64,000 bases of DNA from Nocardia sp. SYP-A9097 (GTDB lineage: Bacteria > Actinomycetota > Actinomycetes > Mycobacteriales > Mycobacteriaceae). The notes under the pieces are model-generated. The model saw only the letters and a program-made list of their open reading frames with translations. It searched no databases and was not told the DNA's origin. The number at the start of each line of letters is the position of its first letter. The first letter of the stretch is position 1. A program made the translations under genes and the position numbers. Positions 51,604 through 61,202 of this stretch are shown here, piece by piece. The stretch covers positions 62,001 to 126,000 of the forward strand of contig NZ_WJIC01000017.1 in NCBI RefSeq assembly GCF_009649815.1. Reading direction: 5' to 3'.

Positions 51604-52604
51604 AGACTCGTTCCCTGCTGGTTCGGGTGGCACTCGCGGCCCTGACGATGCTGGTCGTGCTGGCCGGGGTCTTCGAACTCATCGAACGGCCGGTGAGCGG
51701 CCACACCGACGGCTACACCGGCATGTTCACCGATGCGAACGGTCTGCGGCCGGGCGATGACGTGCGGCTCTACGGCGTTCAGGTCGGCAAGGTGCAGGGC
51801 GTTGATCTGGACGGCGCACTCGCGCGAGTGCGATTCACCGTTGCGTCCGATCGTCCGTTGTTCGCCAACACCAAGATCGCGGTCCGCTACCAGAATCTCA
51901 CCGGCTTCCGATATCTGGAAATCGTGCAGCCGGATCAACCCGGCGAAAAACGTCGTGCGGGAACGGCTTTCGGTGTCGACCAGACGGTGTCGGCCTTCGA
52001 CATCACGGCGCTGTTCAACGGCCTGCAACCGGTGTTGCGCGAACTCTCACCCGCCGATCTGAACCAGTTCACCACGAGTCTGCTCGCCCTCGTCGAGGGT
52101 GATGGCACCGGTTTGGGTCCCGCGCTAGGCGCGATCGAGAAGCTGAGTCGTTATGCCTCGGACCGCCAGGCGGTGCTCTCGACCCTGGTCACCAACATCG
52201 CCCAGGTCTCCGATCACATCGGCGGCGCTTCGGGGGACGCGATGAAACTCCTTGGCTCCCTTACCGATCTGTTCGTTGTCATCACCGACAAGTTGCCCGG
52301 ACTGGTCGACTTCTCCAATCAGATCCCGCCGGTGTTGCAGCCGTTGCGAAGTCTGCTGACCACCTTCGGGCTCACCGGTCAGCAGGACCGCGATTTCGAC
52401 GCACTGCTCAAGCAGGCTTTTCCCGACCCCTACGACGCGGTCGCGGTCTTCGAGCGGATGCCCGGGCTGATCCAGTCGATCGCCGCCGCGCTGCCCGGAA
52501 CCGGTCCGGATGCGCCGCCGACCTGCTCGCACGGCGCGGCATCGGCCCCCGACCCCATCGGCATCCTGATCGCCGGACAGAGGATCGTCCTATGCAACTC
52601 GTGA
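51600..52604 (+). CDS. mceB: Mce family protein, MceB position
   Basis: 334 residues, ATGA overlap with mceA. N-terminal anchor 'VRVALAALTMLVVLAGVFELI', MCE domain 'FTDANGLRPGDDVRLYGVQVGKVQGVDL', helical tail and a Pro/Cys-containing C-terminus. Position two in the mce array. Confidence 0.92.
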   Translation: MKTRSLLVRVALAALTMLVVLAGVFELIERPVSGHTDGYTGMFTDANGLRPGDDVRLYGVQVGKVQGVDLDGALARVRFTVASDRPLFANTKIAVRYQNLTGFRYLEIVQPDQPGEKRRAGTAFGVDQTVSAFDITALFNGLQPVLRELSPADLNQFTTSLLALVEGDGTGLGPALGAIEKLSRYASDRQAVLSTLVTNIAQVSDHIGGASGDAMKLLGSLTDLFVVITDKLPGLVDFSNQIPPVLQPLRSLLTTFGLTGQQDRDFDALLKQAFPDPYDAVAVFERMPGLIQSIAAALPGTGPDAPPTCSHGAASAPDPIGILIAGQRIVLCNS

Positions 52605-53623
52605 AACGCCTTGCGCGGCTACCTGTTTCGCGGGGACGGTCCGACGCGGCCCTCCGGCACAGCGATCTGCGCTGGGGCATTGGAGGATTGTGCGCGGTGC
52701 TCGTCCTGGTCGCGGCCATCGGAGTCGTCTACTTGACCGGGACGACCCCCGAAAAGACCTATCGCGCGGAATTGTCGCAGGCCGGCACGATCCGGGAGGG
52801 CGACGATGTGCGCGTCGCCGGAATCCCAGTGGGGAAGGTGAAATCGCTGACGCTGCTCTCTGACCGGGTGCGCATGGAGTTCACCGCGAAGGACGGCGTC
52901 TTCCTCGGCGATCAGACCGTACTCCATATCCGGATGCTCACCGTCGTCGGCGGCTACTATCTCGCGGCCGAGCCGGTAGGCGCCAAACCTCTTGGTAGAG
53001 CGGTAATTCCGATGGAACGGGTAATGATCCCCTACAACCTCACCCAGGCGTTCCAGGACGCGGTGCAGCCGGTGCGGGAGATCGACGGGACGGTGCTGCG
53101 GCGGAACCTGGCCGTACTGTCCGCGTCGCTGGACAAGAGCCCGGAGTCGATTCGCGCGACGGTGGGCGCGGCCGCGGACCTGGTCGGCATGCTGGACCGG
53201 CAGAACGCCGACATCTCGCGCACGCTGTCCTTCGCCGATGAGTACCTGACGGCCATGCGGGAGAACTCCGCTGTGCTGGCGAAGCTGGTGATCAACCTCG
53301 GCACCATGGAGAACATCATCCGGAACAACAAAACCCAAGTCGCACAGGCACTCAACGATCTGGCGGTGGTGCTGGGGGACGTCGCGCCCCTGGGTCAGGC
53401 TTGGGACCGGAATTTGAAGCAGCGCGCGCAGCCGCTCGCCGACGCGATACCGACCTTGCAGCAACTGGGGGACCGGCTCGGCGAACTCCTGCAATCATTG
53501 CGCGCCCTGGAGCAGAAATTGTCGCCGCTCCTCCCCGCGAACGGCGGGATCACCGTCGACCACTCCGCGACGACCCTCAGCCTGCCGACCGTGTGTGTAC
53601 CCGTGCCCGGGGGAGGATGTTGA
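52592..53623 (+). CDS. mceC: Mce family protein, MceC position
   Basis: 343 residues; overlaps mceB by 13 bases. Anchor 'GGLCAVLVLVAAIGVVYL', MCE domain 'LSQAGTIREGDDVRVAGIPVGKVKSLTLLSDRV', long helical region 'LAVLSASLDKSPESIRATVGAAADLV'. Ends '...CVPVPGGGC'. Confidence 0.92.
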   Translation: MQLVKRLARLPVSRGRSDAALRHSDLRWGIGGLCAVLVLVAAIGVVYLTGTTPEKTYRAELSQAGTIREGDDVRVAGIPVGKVKSLTLLSDRVRMEFTAKDGVFLGDQTVLHIRMLTVVGGYYLAAEPVGAKPLGRAVIPMERVMIPYNLTQAFQDAVQPVREIDGTVLRRNLAVLSASLDKSPESIRATVGAAADLVGMLDRQNADISRTLSFADEYLTAMRENSAVLAKLVINLGTMENIIRNNKTQVAQALNDLAVVLGDVAPLGQAWDRNLKQRAQPLADAIPTLQQLGDRLGELLQSLRALEQKLSPLLPANGGITVDHSATTLSLPTVCVPVPGGGC

Positions 53624-54729
53624 TGTTGCGAGGAATCCTCGGCTCGCGAGCCGTGATGTCGGTGGCGGTGATCATCGTCCTGGTGCTCGCCGGCGCGATC
53701 GCGCTGACGGTCGGCAAGCCCGCACCGGCGACCAAGACCTACTGCGCCGATATGCCCGACAGCATCGGGCTCTACCAGGGCAGCTCAGTCACCGTGCTGG
53801 GCATACCGGTCGGCGAGGTGACCGATATTCGATTGCACGGCACCGTATCTCGGGTGTGGTTCACCGTGCGTGCCGATCGCGTGCTGCCCCGCGATGTCGG
53901 GGCCGTCACCGTCAGCGACACCCTGGTCGCGGATCGGAAGCTGGCGCTGATCGGTCCCGAGCCGTCGGGGAGCGCGGGCTGGAATCCGAGCGATTGCATC
54001 ACCAAATCCGTGACGCCCAAAAGCCTTTCGGAGACGTTCGATGCCTTGGGCCAACTCTCCGACCAACTCAACTCCGTCGATGATCCCGCGCAACGCGACT
54101 CGATGGGGTCCGGGCTCGCCGCCCTGAACAACGCCACCTCCGGTTCGGGGGACCAGCTGAATGCGATCATTCAGCAGCTCGGCACGGCGCTGGCCGCGCC
54201 CGATGCCGCCATCGGCCATATCGGCGCGCTGCTGGACGCGGCGATGGAATTGAGTCAGCGGGCTCGTGGGGGCTGGTCGCAAGTGCGCGAGACGGTGACC
54301 GGTCTGCCACAAGCCTTCAGCGATATCAATCGCATCGCCTTTCCGCCGATCATCGATTTGGTGAGCGCGCTGAGCAAGGTGCTGCCCGAGCTCAACGACG
54401 TGATAGTGATGTTCGGCTCGCCGGCGCTGCGCGCGCTGAATTCGGTGTCGAATCTGCCGCAGCTGCTGGCGTCCGGGGTCGGTTCGGTGGCGCAGATCAT
54501 CGGTCTGGCGCCGGCCATCGCGGCGGGATTCGCGAGCGCGATCGACCCGGCCACCGGGAAGCTGAACATCACCTACGCCTCGCCGAAAGTAGCTCTGACA
54601 CAACCGGATACGGCTCAGGTCTGCGCTGCCGTACAGGCGCTCACCGGGCAGGAATGCCGAACCTCGGCGAACGGAGCCGTCACGGTGCCCGTACTGCCCG
54701 CGCTGCTGGCGGCGGTGAGTGCGCGATGA
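53623..54729 (+). CDS. mceD: Mce family protein, MceD position
   Basis: 368 residues. The ATG at 53623 overlaps the mceC stop (TGATG) and has GGGAGG at 6-base spacing; the in-frame ATG at 53617 directly touches that site and is less likely. Anchor 'SVAVIIVLVLAGAIAL', MCE domain 'YQGSSVTVLGIPVGEVTDIRLHGTVSRVWF', then a helical C-terminal part. Confidence 0.92.
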   Translation: MLRGILGSRAVMSVAVIIVLVLAGAIALTVGKPAPATKTYCADMPDSIGLYQGSSVTVLGIPVGEVTDIRLHGTVSRVWFTVRADRVLPRDVGAVTVSDTLVADRKLALIGPEPSGSAGWNPSDCITKSVTPKSLSETFDALGQLSDQLNSVDDPAQRDSMGSGLAALNNATSGSGDQLNAIIQQLGTALAAPDAAIGHIGALLDAAMELSQRARGGWSQVRETVTGLPQAFSDINRIAFPPIIDLVSALSKVLPELNDVIVMFGSPALRALNSVSNLPQLLASGVGSVAQIIGLAPAIAAGFASAIDPATGKLNITYASPKVALTQPDTAQVCAAVQALTGQECRTSANGAVTVPVLPALLAAVSAR

Positions 54730-55832
54730 GACTTCGGACGAGGAAGCACCGCACAACGCTGGGCAGGTGTCTGGGCATCGCGGTGGTGGTACTGGTCGCC
54801 CTGACCGGGACAGGATGTGGTTTCCGGCCTTCGGAGATCACGGTGCCCGGCTCCGGCGTCGACGGGCCAACCTACGACCTGCACATCCAGTTCGCCAATG
54901 TGCTCAACCTCCCGCCGGGGGCCAAAGTGCTCGCCGACGGTGTGCGGGTGGGCCAGTTGGCGGGTCTGCGACTGGTCGATCCGGTGCCGACCGCCTCGAC
55001 CGCGGCGGGCCGACGGGGGTATGTGGTGGCCGATGTGGCCATTCGCTCGTCGGTGCGCTTGCCGGTGGGCACGACGGCCGCACTGCGACAGGAGACACCG
55101 CTGGGTGATGTGCATATCGCGCTGAGCGTGCCCGTCGACGCGCCCGACTCCACGATGTCGCCGGGTGCGACGATTCCACTCGTCCAGACGGTCGAGTCGC
55201 CGCCCATCGAGGATATTTTCGCGGGGCTGTCCAGCTTCGTGGGCAGCGGTGCGGTGAGCGACTTCCAGCGCATAGTCACCCAGATGAACGGGATCCTGCC
55301 GCCGGATCCGAACGAAACCGCCCGTATCGCAGCGAAATTGGGGCTCGATATCACCGACCTCGGTGACCACTTGAACTCGGTGGACGCGCTGCTCGATGGT
55401 CTCGCCGCCACCGGAGACGCCGGGCTGCGACAGAACCTGCCGATGCTCGACGAGCTGCTGACCCCCCACGGCGTGCAGCACACCGTGGACTCCATCAATG
55501 CCCAGATCGGTGTCATCTTCGTACTGACGGCGCTCGGTCCGGTCGCGCCGAGTCTGCTGTGGGTGGCGCCGGCCCTGCAATCGCTGGACCCCGCTGCGCG
55601 TGCGGTGGTGCCGATGCTGTTCGGCGCGCATCCGCTCGACGCGGATTCGCCGTCCACGATGAGCAAGGTGGTGGATCTCATTCAGAACAAGATCATTCCG
55701 TTCGTCGCGCAAGGCCCGAAAGTCAATGTGGTGGGGGTGACGGTCGGCCCGCAACCGGCCGCGTCGATATCTCCGCAGGAGCAGACCGGTCGCATAGTCG
55801 ATACGCTGCGGATGATCGGGGTAGTTCGATGA
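54726..55832 (+). CDS. mceE: Mce family lipoprotein, MceE position
   Basis: 368 residues, ATGA overlap with mceD. Signal with 'IAVVVLVALTGTGC', where the lipobox is degenerate (Gly at -3), but an MceE lipoprotein is expected at this position. MCE domain 'VLNLPPGAKVLADGVRVGQLAGLRL' and helical C-terminus. Confidence 0.9.
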   Translation: MRLRTRKHRTTLGRCLGIAVVVLVALTGTGCGFRPSEITVPGSGVDGPTYDLHIQFANVLNLPPGAKVLADGVRVGQLAGLRLVDPVPTASTAAGRRGYVVADVAIRSSVRLPVGTTAALRQETPLGDVHIALSVPVDAPDSTMSPGATIPLVQTVESPPIEDIFAGLSSFVGSGAVSDFQRIVTQMNGILPPDPNETARIAAKLGLDITDLGDHLNSVDALLDGLAATGDAGLRQNLPMLDELLTPHGVQHTVDSINAQIGVIFVLTALGPVAPSLLWVAPALQSLDPAARAVVPMLFGAHPLDADSPSTMSKVVDLIQNKIIPFVAQGPKVNVVGVTVGPQPAASISPQEQTGRIVDTLRMIGVVR

Positions 55833-56785
55833 ATACCCGTGGCGTGGTATCACTTTCGGCTATCGCCGTGGTGCTGATACTCGGTGTCGCCTATATGGCG
55901 GTGGGCGTGCTCCACTTCGATCCCCGGCGCAGCTACATCGCCGCCGAGATGCGCTTGGACGACTCCGGCGGCCTGGGCGTGAATTCCCCGGTGCTGCTGG
56001 CGGGGGTTCAGGTCGGGCGCACCGAGGTGGTGACCAAGCAGGCCAAGGGCGTGCTGGTGCGATTGCGAATCGACAGCCGCTACCGAATTCCCTTGGCCAG
56101 CAACGTCCGCATCGAACAACTCTCGGCGCTCGGTGAACCGTATGTGCAGTTCTCCCCGATCCGCGATGCCGCACCGTTCATCGAGGACGGTCAGCTGATT
56201 CCGGCCGACCGAATCCGGGCGCCGATGACCATCTCCGCCCTATCGGCCAAGCTTGTCGAACTGCTCGCGCAATTCGACCCCAAGGTGATCTCCAACCTGG
56301 TCGGCACCTTCGACCACGCGCTGGCCGGCACAGACCCCACCATGCAGGTCCTGCAGCGCTCGACCTCGCTGCTGGCCGCCACGCTGCTCAGCCGCACGCA
56401 ATCGGTGCGTCAACTCTTCGACAATATCCAGACCCTCGGCGGCGACATCGACTGGCTGGGACCATCTCTGGCCGCGGCCGGACCCGAGTTCGGCGCATTC
56501 GGCACCACCCTGAACAAGATCGTCGCCTCAGGCTCCGCACTCGCCGAAAGCCGCCCGGTCACAGAGTATTTCACCGGCGACGGTCTGGTTCCCTTCCTGC
56601 GCAATGTCACCGCGCTTATCGAACGTATCGGCCCCGCCGCCGCTCAACTGGCCCCGGTACTCCAGCCGGTGGTTGCCGACGCGGTGAACCGGACTCCGGC
56701 GCTCGACCTCAGCACCCTTATCGGCCAAGCGCTCCAGGGCGTCGAGCCGGACGGCACCCTCAATTTCCGGATCACCGTCAAATAG
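55829..56785 (+). CDS. mceF: Mce family protein, MceF position
   Basis: 318 residues, ATGA overlap with mceE. Anchor 'SLSAIAVVLILGVAYMAVGVL', MCE domain 'LDDSGGLGVNSPVLLAGVQVGRTEVV', helical tail. Shorter than most MceF proteins, which often have a long Pro-rich C-terminus; that tail is absent here. Confidence 0.91.
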   Translation: MNTRGVVSLSAIAVVLILGVAYMAVGVLHFDPRRSYIAAEMRLDDSGGLGVNSPVLLAGVQVGRTEVVTKQAKGVLVRLRIDSRYRIPLASNVRIEQLSALGEPYVQFSPIRDAAPFIEDGQLIPADRIRAPMTISALSAKLVELLAQFDPKVISNLVGTFDHALAGTDPTMQVLQRSTSLLAATLLSRTQSVRQLFDNIQTLGGDIDWLGPSLAAAGPEFGAFGTTLNKIVASGSALAESRPVTEYFTGDGLVPFLRNVTALIERIGPAAAQLAPVLQPVVADAVNRTPALDLSTLIGQALQGVEPDGTLNFRITVK

Positions 56786-56825
56786 ACGACCGCACAAAAT
56801 GATCGAATCCGCGTTAGGACAGCAC

Positions 56826-57428
56826 ATGGCAACCAAAACAGACAACGACGTCGAAGTGACAACGGCGGCCATCGATCCCGAAAAGCCCACCCCCGGTTTG
56901 GCCGAGCGCACCGTGTCGCTTCGCCTGTCCACGATCCTGACCGCGTTGGCCCTGGTGGCGTTGCTCGTCGCGACGGCTGTCTTCGCGGCGATGTACATAT
57001 CGGCCGAATCCAAACTCTCCGAACGTGATTCGTCAGCAGCCGCCGACCGCCACGCCGCCGAGATCGCCTCGAATTACGCGGTGGGAGCCTCGACGATCGA
57101 CTACCGCGACACCAAAGCATGGCTGTCCCGCCTGCAATCGGGCACCACCGCACAGCTGTCCGCGAAATTCGACGCCACCGCACCCCAACTCGAACAGATC
57201 TTGCAACCCCTGCAATGGACATCCAAAGCAACCCCGCTCTCGGCGACAGTAACCTCCGAATCAGGCGGAATCTACAAGGTCAACGCCTACCTCAACGTCA
57301 GCTCGACCAGCGCCCAAACCCCCGACGGCGCCCAAACCACTGTTACCTATTCCCTGACCATCGACCGCAACGCCGAGTGGAAGATCACCGACGTCGGCGG
57401 CTTGCAGAACGCTCTGCCCTCGAAGTAG
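56826..57428 (+). CDS. Mce-associated membrane protein
   Basis: 200 residues from the ATG at 56826 (AGGAC upstream); an ATG at 56799 has none. One transmembrane helix ('TILTALALVALLVATAVFAAMYI', about 45-67) and an extracytoplasmic part ending in a 'TVTYSLTIDRNAEWKITDVGGLQ' beta segment, typical of Mas proteins that follow mce arrays. Likely stabilises the Mce complex. Only one Mas gene is present. Confidence 0.88.
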   Translation: MATKTDNDVEVTTAAIDPEKPTPGLAERTVSLRLSTILTALALVALLVATAVFAAMYISAESKLSERDSSAAADRHAAEIASNYAVGASTIDYRDTKAWLSRLQSGTTAQLSAKFDATAPQLEQILQPLQWTSKATPLSATVTSESGGIYKVNAYLNVSSTSAQTPDGAQTTVTYSLTIDRNAEWKITDVGGLQNALPSK

Positions 57429-57479
57429 TCCCTCGCTGCGAACTTCGCGCGTGCCGGGTCGCCTCGGGAACTCCTCGAG

Positions 57480-57722
57480 ATGTTCGGTCATCTCGAATGG
57501 GACAACCCGCAGCACCGAATCAGCTGCGGCAGAGCGACATTCGATTGCGTGTGCGGCACACGGCTCGATGATGCCGAGGCCGCTGCGGCACACCAAATCG
57601 GTGATCACTTGCAGATCCTGCGCCGACACAACCGTGCCGCGTGCTCGAGGGAGTTGATCGATCTGGTTGCCGAGCGGGCCCCGGAGCGCTGGGTGTGGTG
57701 GCGCACCGCGCCGACCGGTTGA
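57480..57722 (+). CDS. small Cys/His-rich hypothetical protein
   Basis: 80 residues. 'FDCVCGTRLDDAEAAAAHQIGDHLQILRRHNRAAC' could form a small zinc site (CxC, two or three His, C). Codon use looks coding and it starts 51 bases after the Mas gene. No family recognised; it might be the tail of the mce operon or a member of the following accessory segment. Confidence 0.45.
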   Translation: MFGHLEWDNPQHRISCGRATFDCVCGTRLDDAEAAAAHQIGDHLQILRRHNRAACSRELIDLVAERAPERWVWWRTAPTG

Positions 57723-57806
57723 TGTTCACCTGCGGACTTCAGAGCCGGACGGCCGATTCCGTGCTGAGGAGAAGGATTTCGTATGGTCGTTCGCGCAGAG
57801 CGGGGG

Positions 57807-58673
57807 TTAAGCGTGAAGGAACTTGGCGATGGTCGCGGCGACGAACGGATCGTTGAGGTATCCGCTGATCCCGTGGTGGTTGGAGGTTGTGTTGCTGACT
57901 TTCTCGTAGTTCTCGATGGGTGGTTCGAGCGGGAACCAGTCCTGGTCGAGGGGGCGGAGCGCGACGATGTCGGCCTTGTCGTAGGCGTTGAACCAGTGGT
58001 CGGTATCGCGGGGGTGCGTGAGCGGGGTGTGCAGTCGTGTACGTATCGCGGAGATGCCGAGTGGGGAGCCGAGGGTGATCAATCCGTGGCAGTGACCGTG
58101 GCGGTCGGCGGAGCGAAGTACGTTGTAGGACAAGACGGTTCCGAGGGAGTGGGCCACCAACACGAAGGGAGCGTCGTCGAGTTCGGCGAGCACGACTTTG
58201 TTGATGGCGCGCTGAACGGCGGTGTTGGTCAGGTAGAGCGAGACATCACGGACCCATCGATCGATCAGCTTGGTGTCGAGGTCGGGGATGCGGCTGAGTG
58301 CTCGTGTGCAGGCCAGGACCCATCCCCAGTTCTGTGGGTCGCGAGGAATTGTGGTGCCGAGTTCTGTGTGTATCTGGTCGTCGGTGAGGCCGGCGGTTTC
58401 GGTCAGTTCTTTCCATATGGCGCGTTGGGTGGTGGCGTAGTCCGACGGGCCGTCGTCGGCGGATCGGGCAGAAATGTCTGCGGGCAGGCTGTTTTCGACT
58501 TCGTCGACGAGTTGGGCGAGCAGGTCGCCGTAAAAGGCGAAGTGGACGTCGGTGAGGTCTGCGTCGATGTCTGCGTTGGTCAAGCCTTCCTTCAGGGCGC
58601 TGATCCACCGTGTGCGGAGTCCGACGGGGTCTTTGCCCTGTTGTGAACGGCCATGGACGAGAACCACTTTCAT
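57807..58673 (-). CDS. alpha/beta hydrolase paired with caspase-like gene
   Basis: 288 residues. 'MKVVLVHGRSQQG' gives the oxyanion loop and 'VLVAHSLGTVLSYNVL' the nucleophile elbow (GxSxG variant A-H-S-L-G); the end 'NHHGISGYLNDPFVAATI' supplies the catalytic His. A PGAP1/serine-esterase-like hydrolase. It follows the caspase-like gene with a 2-base gap, so they form a two-gene operon. A phospholipase- or esterase-type effector activated by the protease partner is an attractive but unproven idea. Confidence 0.82.
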   Translation of the reverse strand: MKVVLVHGRSQQGKDPVGLRTRWISALKEGLTNADIDADLTDVHFAFYGDLLAQLVDEVENSLPADISARSADDGPSDYATTQRAIWKELTETAGLTDDQIHTELGTTIPRDPQNWGWVLACTRALSRIPDLDTKLIDRWVRDVSLYLTNTAVQRAINKVVLAELDDAPFVLVAHSLGTVLSYNVLRSADRHGHCHGLITLGSPLGISAIRTRLHTPLTHPRDTDHWFNAYDKADIVALRPLDQDWFPLEPPIENYEKVSNTTSNHHGISGYLNDPFVAATIAKFLHA

Positions 58674-58675
58674 GG

Positions 58676-60514
58676 TCAGAAGTCTTCCATGAGTATTGCG
58701 GCGGCCATCTCGACTCCGGCAGGTTCGAGAGTGGTGAATAGTGCGGGGATCAGGTGGCGAGCGAGGTCCTGGTGGTACAACCTGGCAACAGGCGGGTCAT
58801 CGGCTAGGAGCAGCCATCCGCGGGTCATCAACGGCATCAGCGGATGCACCAAACGCTGTCGGATGTCACCGAGGATTTCAAACTGTTCCGATGGGAAGGT
58901 CCGGCTGGTCAGCAGGGCGAGGTCGAAGGATATGAGGAAGCTTCTACGTGCCGCGTAATACTGACCCAACCGGAGTCGTCGCTGTAGTCGTTGCTCGGCC
59001 GCGCCATAGGCGCTGATTGTGTCGGAAACGATGAAGTTGGTCGCATGCATTGGACCTGATGTGGAGCCGCCCCTGACGCGCCTTTCGAATCTCAGCGCCG
59101 AGGCTGCTTTTTCCAGGTCGCCATCTTGCGCTGCGAGGATGGCCTCCACCATCGCGGTACGGTCCGAGCCATAGCGGTATTGACCCTCGGTTCTGTATTC
59201 GAGCGCATCGACGCGTCCGTGGCGGGCGACAACGGTAATGGTGGTACCGGGCGCCAGTACGAGCACGGTACCCGTGCCATCGGTGAATTGGACGATGGCG
59301 CTGCCGGGGGTGCGATGCCACTCTGCTGCGGGAACTAGCTCCATCCAGCTGGAGTTCTCGTCGCGGCCCCGGTCGGCGAGTTCCCACCCGAGTGCACTGA
59401 TTGAGTCGATTCCGGTGCCGCACATACTGACGATGACTGATTCCGTTTCGTTGTGGCGCGGATCGGGATCCAGAATTTCCCCGCCGGTGCGGAAGTCGTC
59501 GTGCATTTGGGCGCTGCGTGCCTCGATGGTGCGTCCCTGGGCGGCATCGAAGTTTTTGTAACCACGTAGTGATCGCCGCATTCTGAAAGCCGCCAGCATG
59601 TTCCGCCACAGATTGCGGTGGCTGGTCACGTCGCCGGAGTGGTTGGCGGAAAGATGAGGGCTTGATCCGCCGTGGTCGGCGTCGACGGTAGCGAAGAACT
59701 GGGGTAGGGCCGTTTCGGCGCGGATTTGAGGCCGCTGGTCGAGGGTGATCCGGATCGTGGCGGAATGGTCGACCACGGCGTCGATTAGAGGCTGTTTGAG
59801 CCCGCGGGAGGTCAAGACCGGCACGTTTGGCGTGGTTGTGTCGCATAGGGCGGGATAGGTTGTGGCGTCGATGTATTCGATGATGTCGCGGGGTGGCTGG
59901 GCGACGAGGTTCAGCAGGCAGTGGGTGAAGATTCCGTAGCCGGGTTGGTCAGTGGTTGGTTTGACCTCGTATGCTTCTTTGCCGGGGCTGGTCGCGAAGT
60001 ATGTATCGATGTCGGCGTCGTCGGCTCGTGTGTCCTGGTTCAGCGGGAACACGCCGAGCCCGGTCAGATTGAATGGTCGGCGGGCGCTAGTGCGGCACGC
60101 GTCGGAGATGAGCACGACATGCTTGATGCCGGCACTGCGAGCGTATTCGGCGGTGAGCAGCATGTTGATCGCTTCGGCGGGGTCGCTCGCGGCATCTGAG
60201 AGCAGCCAGGTTTCGGTGCCTGCGGTAAGTACGACGCCGTGGCCAGCGAAGTAGATGAGCAGTTGGTTGTACTGCTGAGTGTTTACCAGATCGCGAATGG
60301 ATTCGAAGATCGCACGTCGGGTGACCGGAGTTCGGTCGCTGTCGGTGTGTAGCGCGGTGTCGCAGCCTTGAGCTTGGGCCCATGCGGCGACGGCGCTCGC
60401 TCCTGATGCTGCTGCTTTCAATATGGGCAGCGTCTGCACGCGGTCTACGCCGATACACACTGCTGCCCGCCGGTATCCGTTCAAGACCGTTGCCACCAAT
60501 TGAGTTTGCTGCAT
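58676..60514 (-). CDS. caspase-like (C14) protease with C-terminal region of unknown function
   Basis: 612 residues from the ATG at 60514; the frame stays open to 60739, but the upstream part looks noncoding. The caspase fold is clear: beta strand 'RAAVCIGVDRVQTLPILKAAASGASAVAAWAQAQG', catalytic H92 in 'LLIYFAGHGVVL' and catalytic C140 in 'VVLISDACRTSA'. After about residue 280 follows a region of unknown fold with a segment ('HNETESVIVSMCGTGIDSISALG') and a helical C-terminus. Bacterial caspases paired with hydrolases occur in conflict and programmed-death systems; target unknown. Confidence 0.82.
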   Translation of the reverse strand: MQQTQLVATVLNGYRRAAVCIGVDRVQTLPILKAAASGASAVAAWAQAQGCDTALHTDSDRTPVTRRAIFESIRDLVNTQQYNQLLIYFAGHGVVLTAGTETWLLSDAASDPAEAINMLLTAEYARSAGIKHVVLISDACRTSARRPFNLTGLGVFPLNQDTRADDADIDTYFATSPGKEAYEVKPTTDQPGYGIFTHCLLNLVAQPPRDIIEYIDATTYPALCDTTTPNVPVLTSRGLKQPLIDAVVDHSATIRITLDQRPQIRAETALPQFFATVDADHGGSSPHLSANHSGDVTSHRNLWRNMLAAFRMRRSLRGYKNFDAAQGRTIEARSAQMHDDFRTGGEILDPDPRHNETESVIVSMCGTGIDSISALGWELADRGRDENSSWMELVPAAEWHRTPGSAIVQFTDGTGTVLVLAPGTTITVVARHGRVDALEYRTEGQYRYGSDRTAMVEAILAAQDGDLEKAASALRFERRVRGGSTSGPMHATNFIVSDTISAYGAAEQRLQRRLRLGQYYAARRSFLISFDLALLTSRTFPSEQFEILGDIRQRLVHPLMPLMTRGWLLLADDPPVARLYHQDLARHLIPALFTTLEPAGVEMAAAILMEDF

Positions 60515-61202
60515 TGTCCGCCGAGTGCGCAGCGCTTCGGGCAGGAGCGTGAGCCCGGCTCTGAGTTTCGAGTGGGCTAATTTGCCGTCGCGTAACTTGG
60601 TCAGCGATCTCCCGCCCGAAGGGGGACCGCCTTGGGCAGAGCGACCCCCCGACGACGGCAAGAAGTACCCGTCATGGGAACCCGGCATGCGGTTGCGCGT
60701 CCCCGAGTCGAACAGTAACCAGAAATGTGCCAGATGCACACCCCTGCTGAGGTGTGTGGCACTGACGGTCGGTCATCATGCGCATAAGGTCACCGGCCAT
60801 CCCGGTCGGCGGCATCGGACCCCGATCGGTTCGGAAAACGGGCAGGCGCGCTGCCGCTGCTGACTACCGCAGCACCCGTTGCGGCGCAACATCTCTGGCG
60901 ATCGGCGGCGGTGCGCGACTAGCTTGATTGGAAGGCGATCCCGGTGAAGTACAGTTCTGTGGCTCGGCAGGTGCCGGCACCGGCCCTGGAGTGAGAGATC
61001 GTCGTCGCATGGCGAGGACACCGATGCGTCGGCGGAGATGTTCACCGCAGTACGGGTCGTCAGTGGCGGCCTTATAGGAGCTCTTCTCGTCGCGGCGTAG
61101 TGAGGCCACTGTCGGGCGGGTGAGCAGCTGGCGCCGAAGGCCGCGTTACGAGCCCGATGAGCTTAGGGAGGCTGGGGCGGTTACCCTGTCCCGCAACGAG
61201 TT
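60515..61202. other. intergenic region in accessory segment
   Basis: About 690 bases with no convincing gene. An 81-codon minus-strand frame at 60864-61109 (with 'SSYKAATDDPYCGEHLRRRIGVLAMRRR') has a somewhat protein-like first half but no family match and no partner. It may be a remnant. The region also holds the promoter of the caspase-like operon. Confidence 0.5.

Noticed and set aside
60515-60739. N-terminal extension of the caspase-like protein
   Set aside because: In frame, but codon use is mixed, the sequence is Gly/Ser/Arg-rich, and the caspase domain begins naturally at the ATG at 60514.
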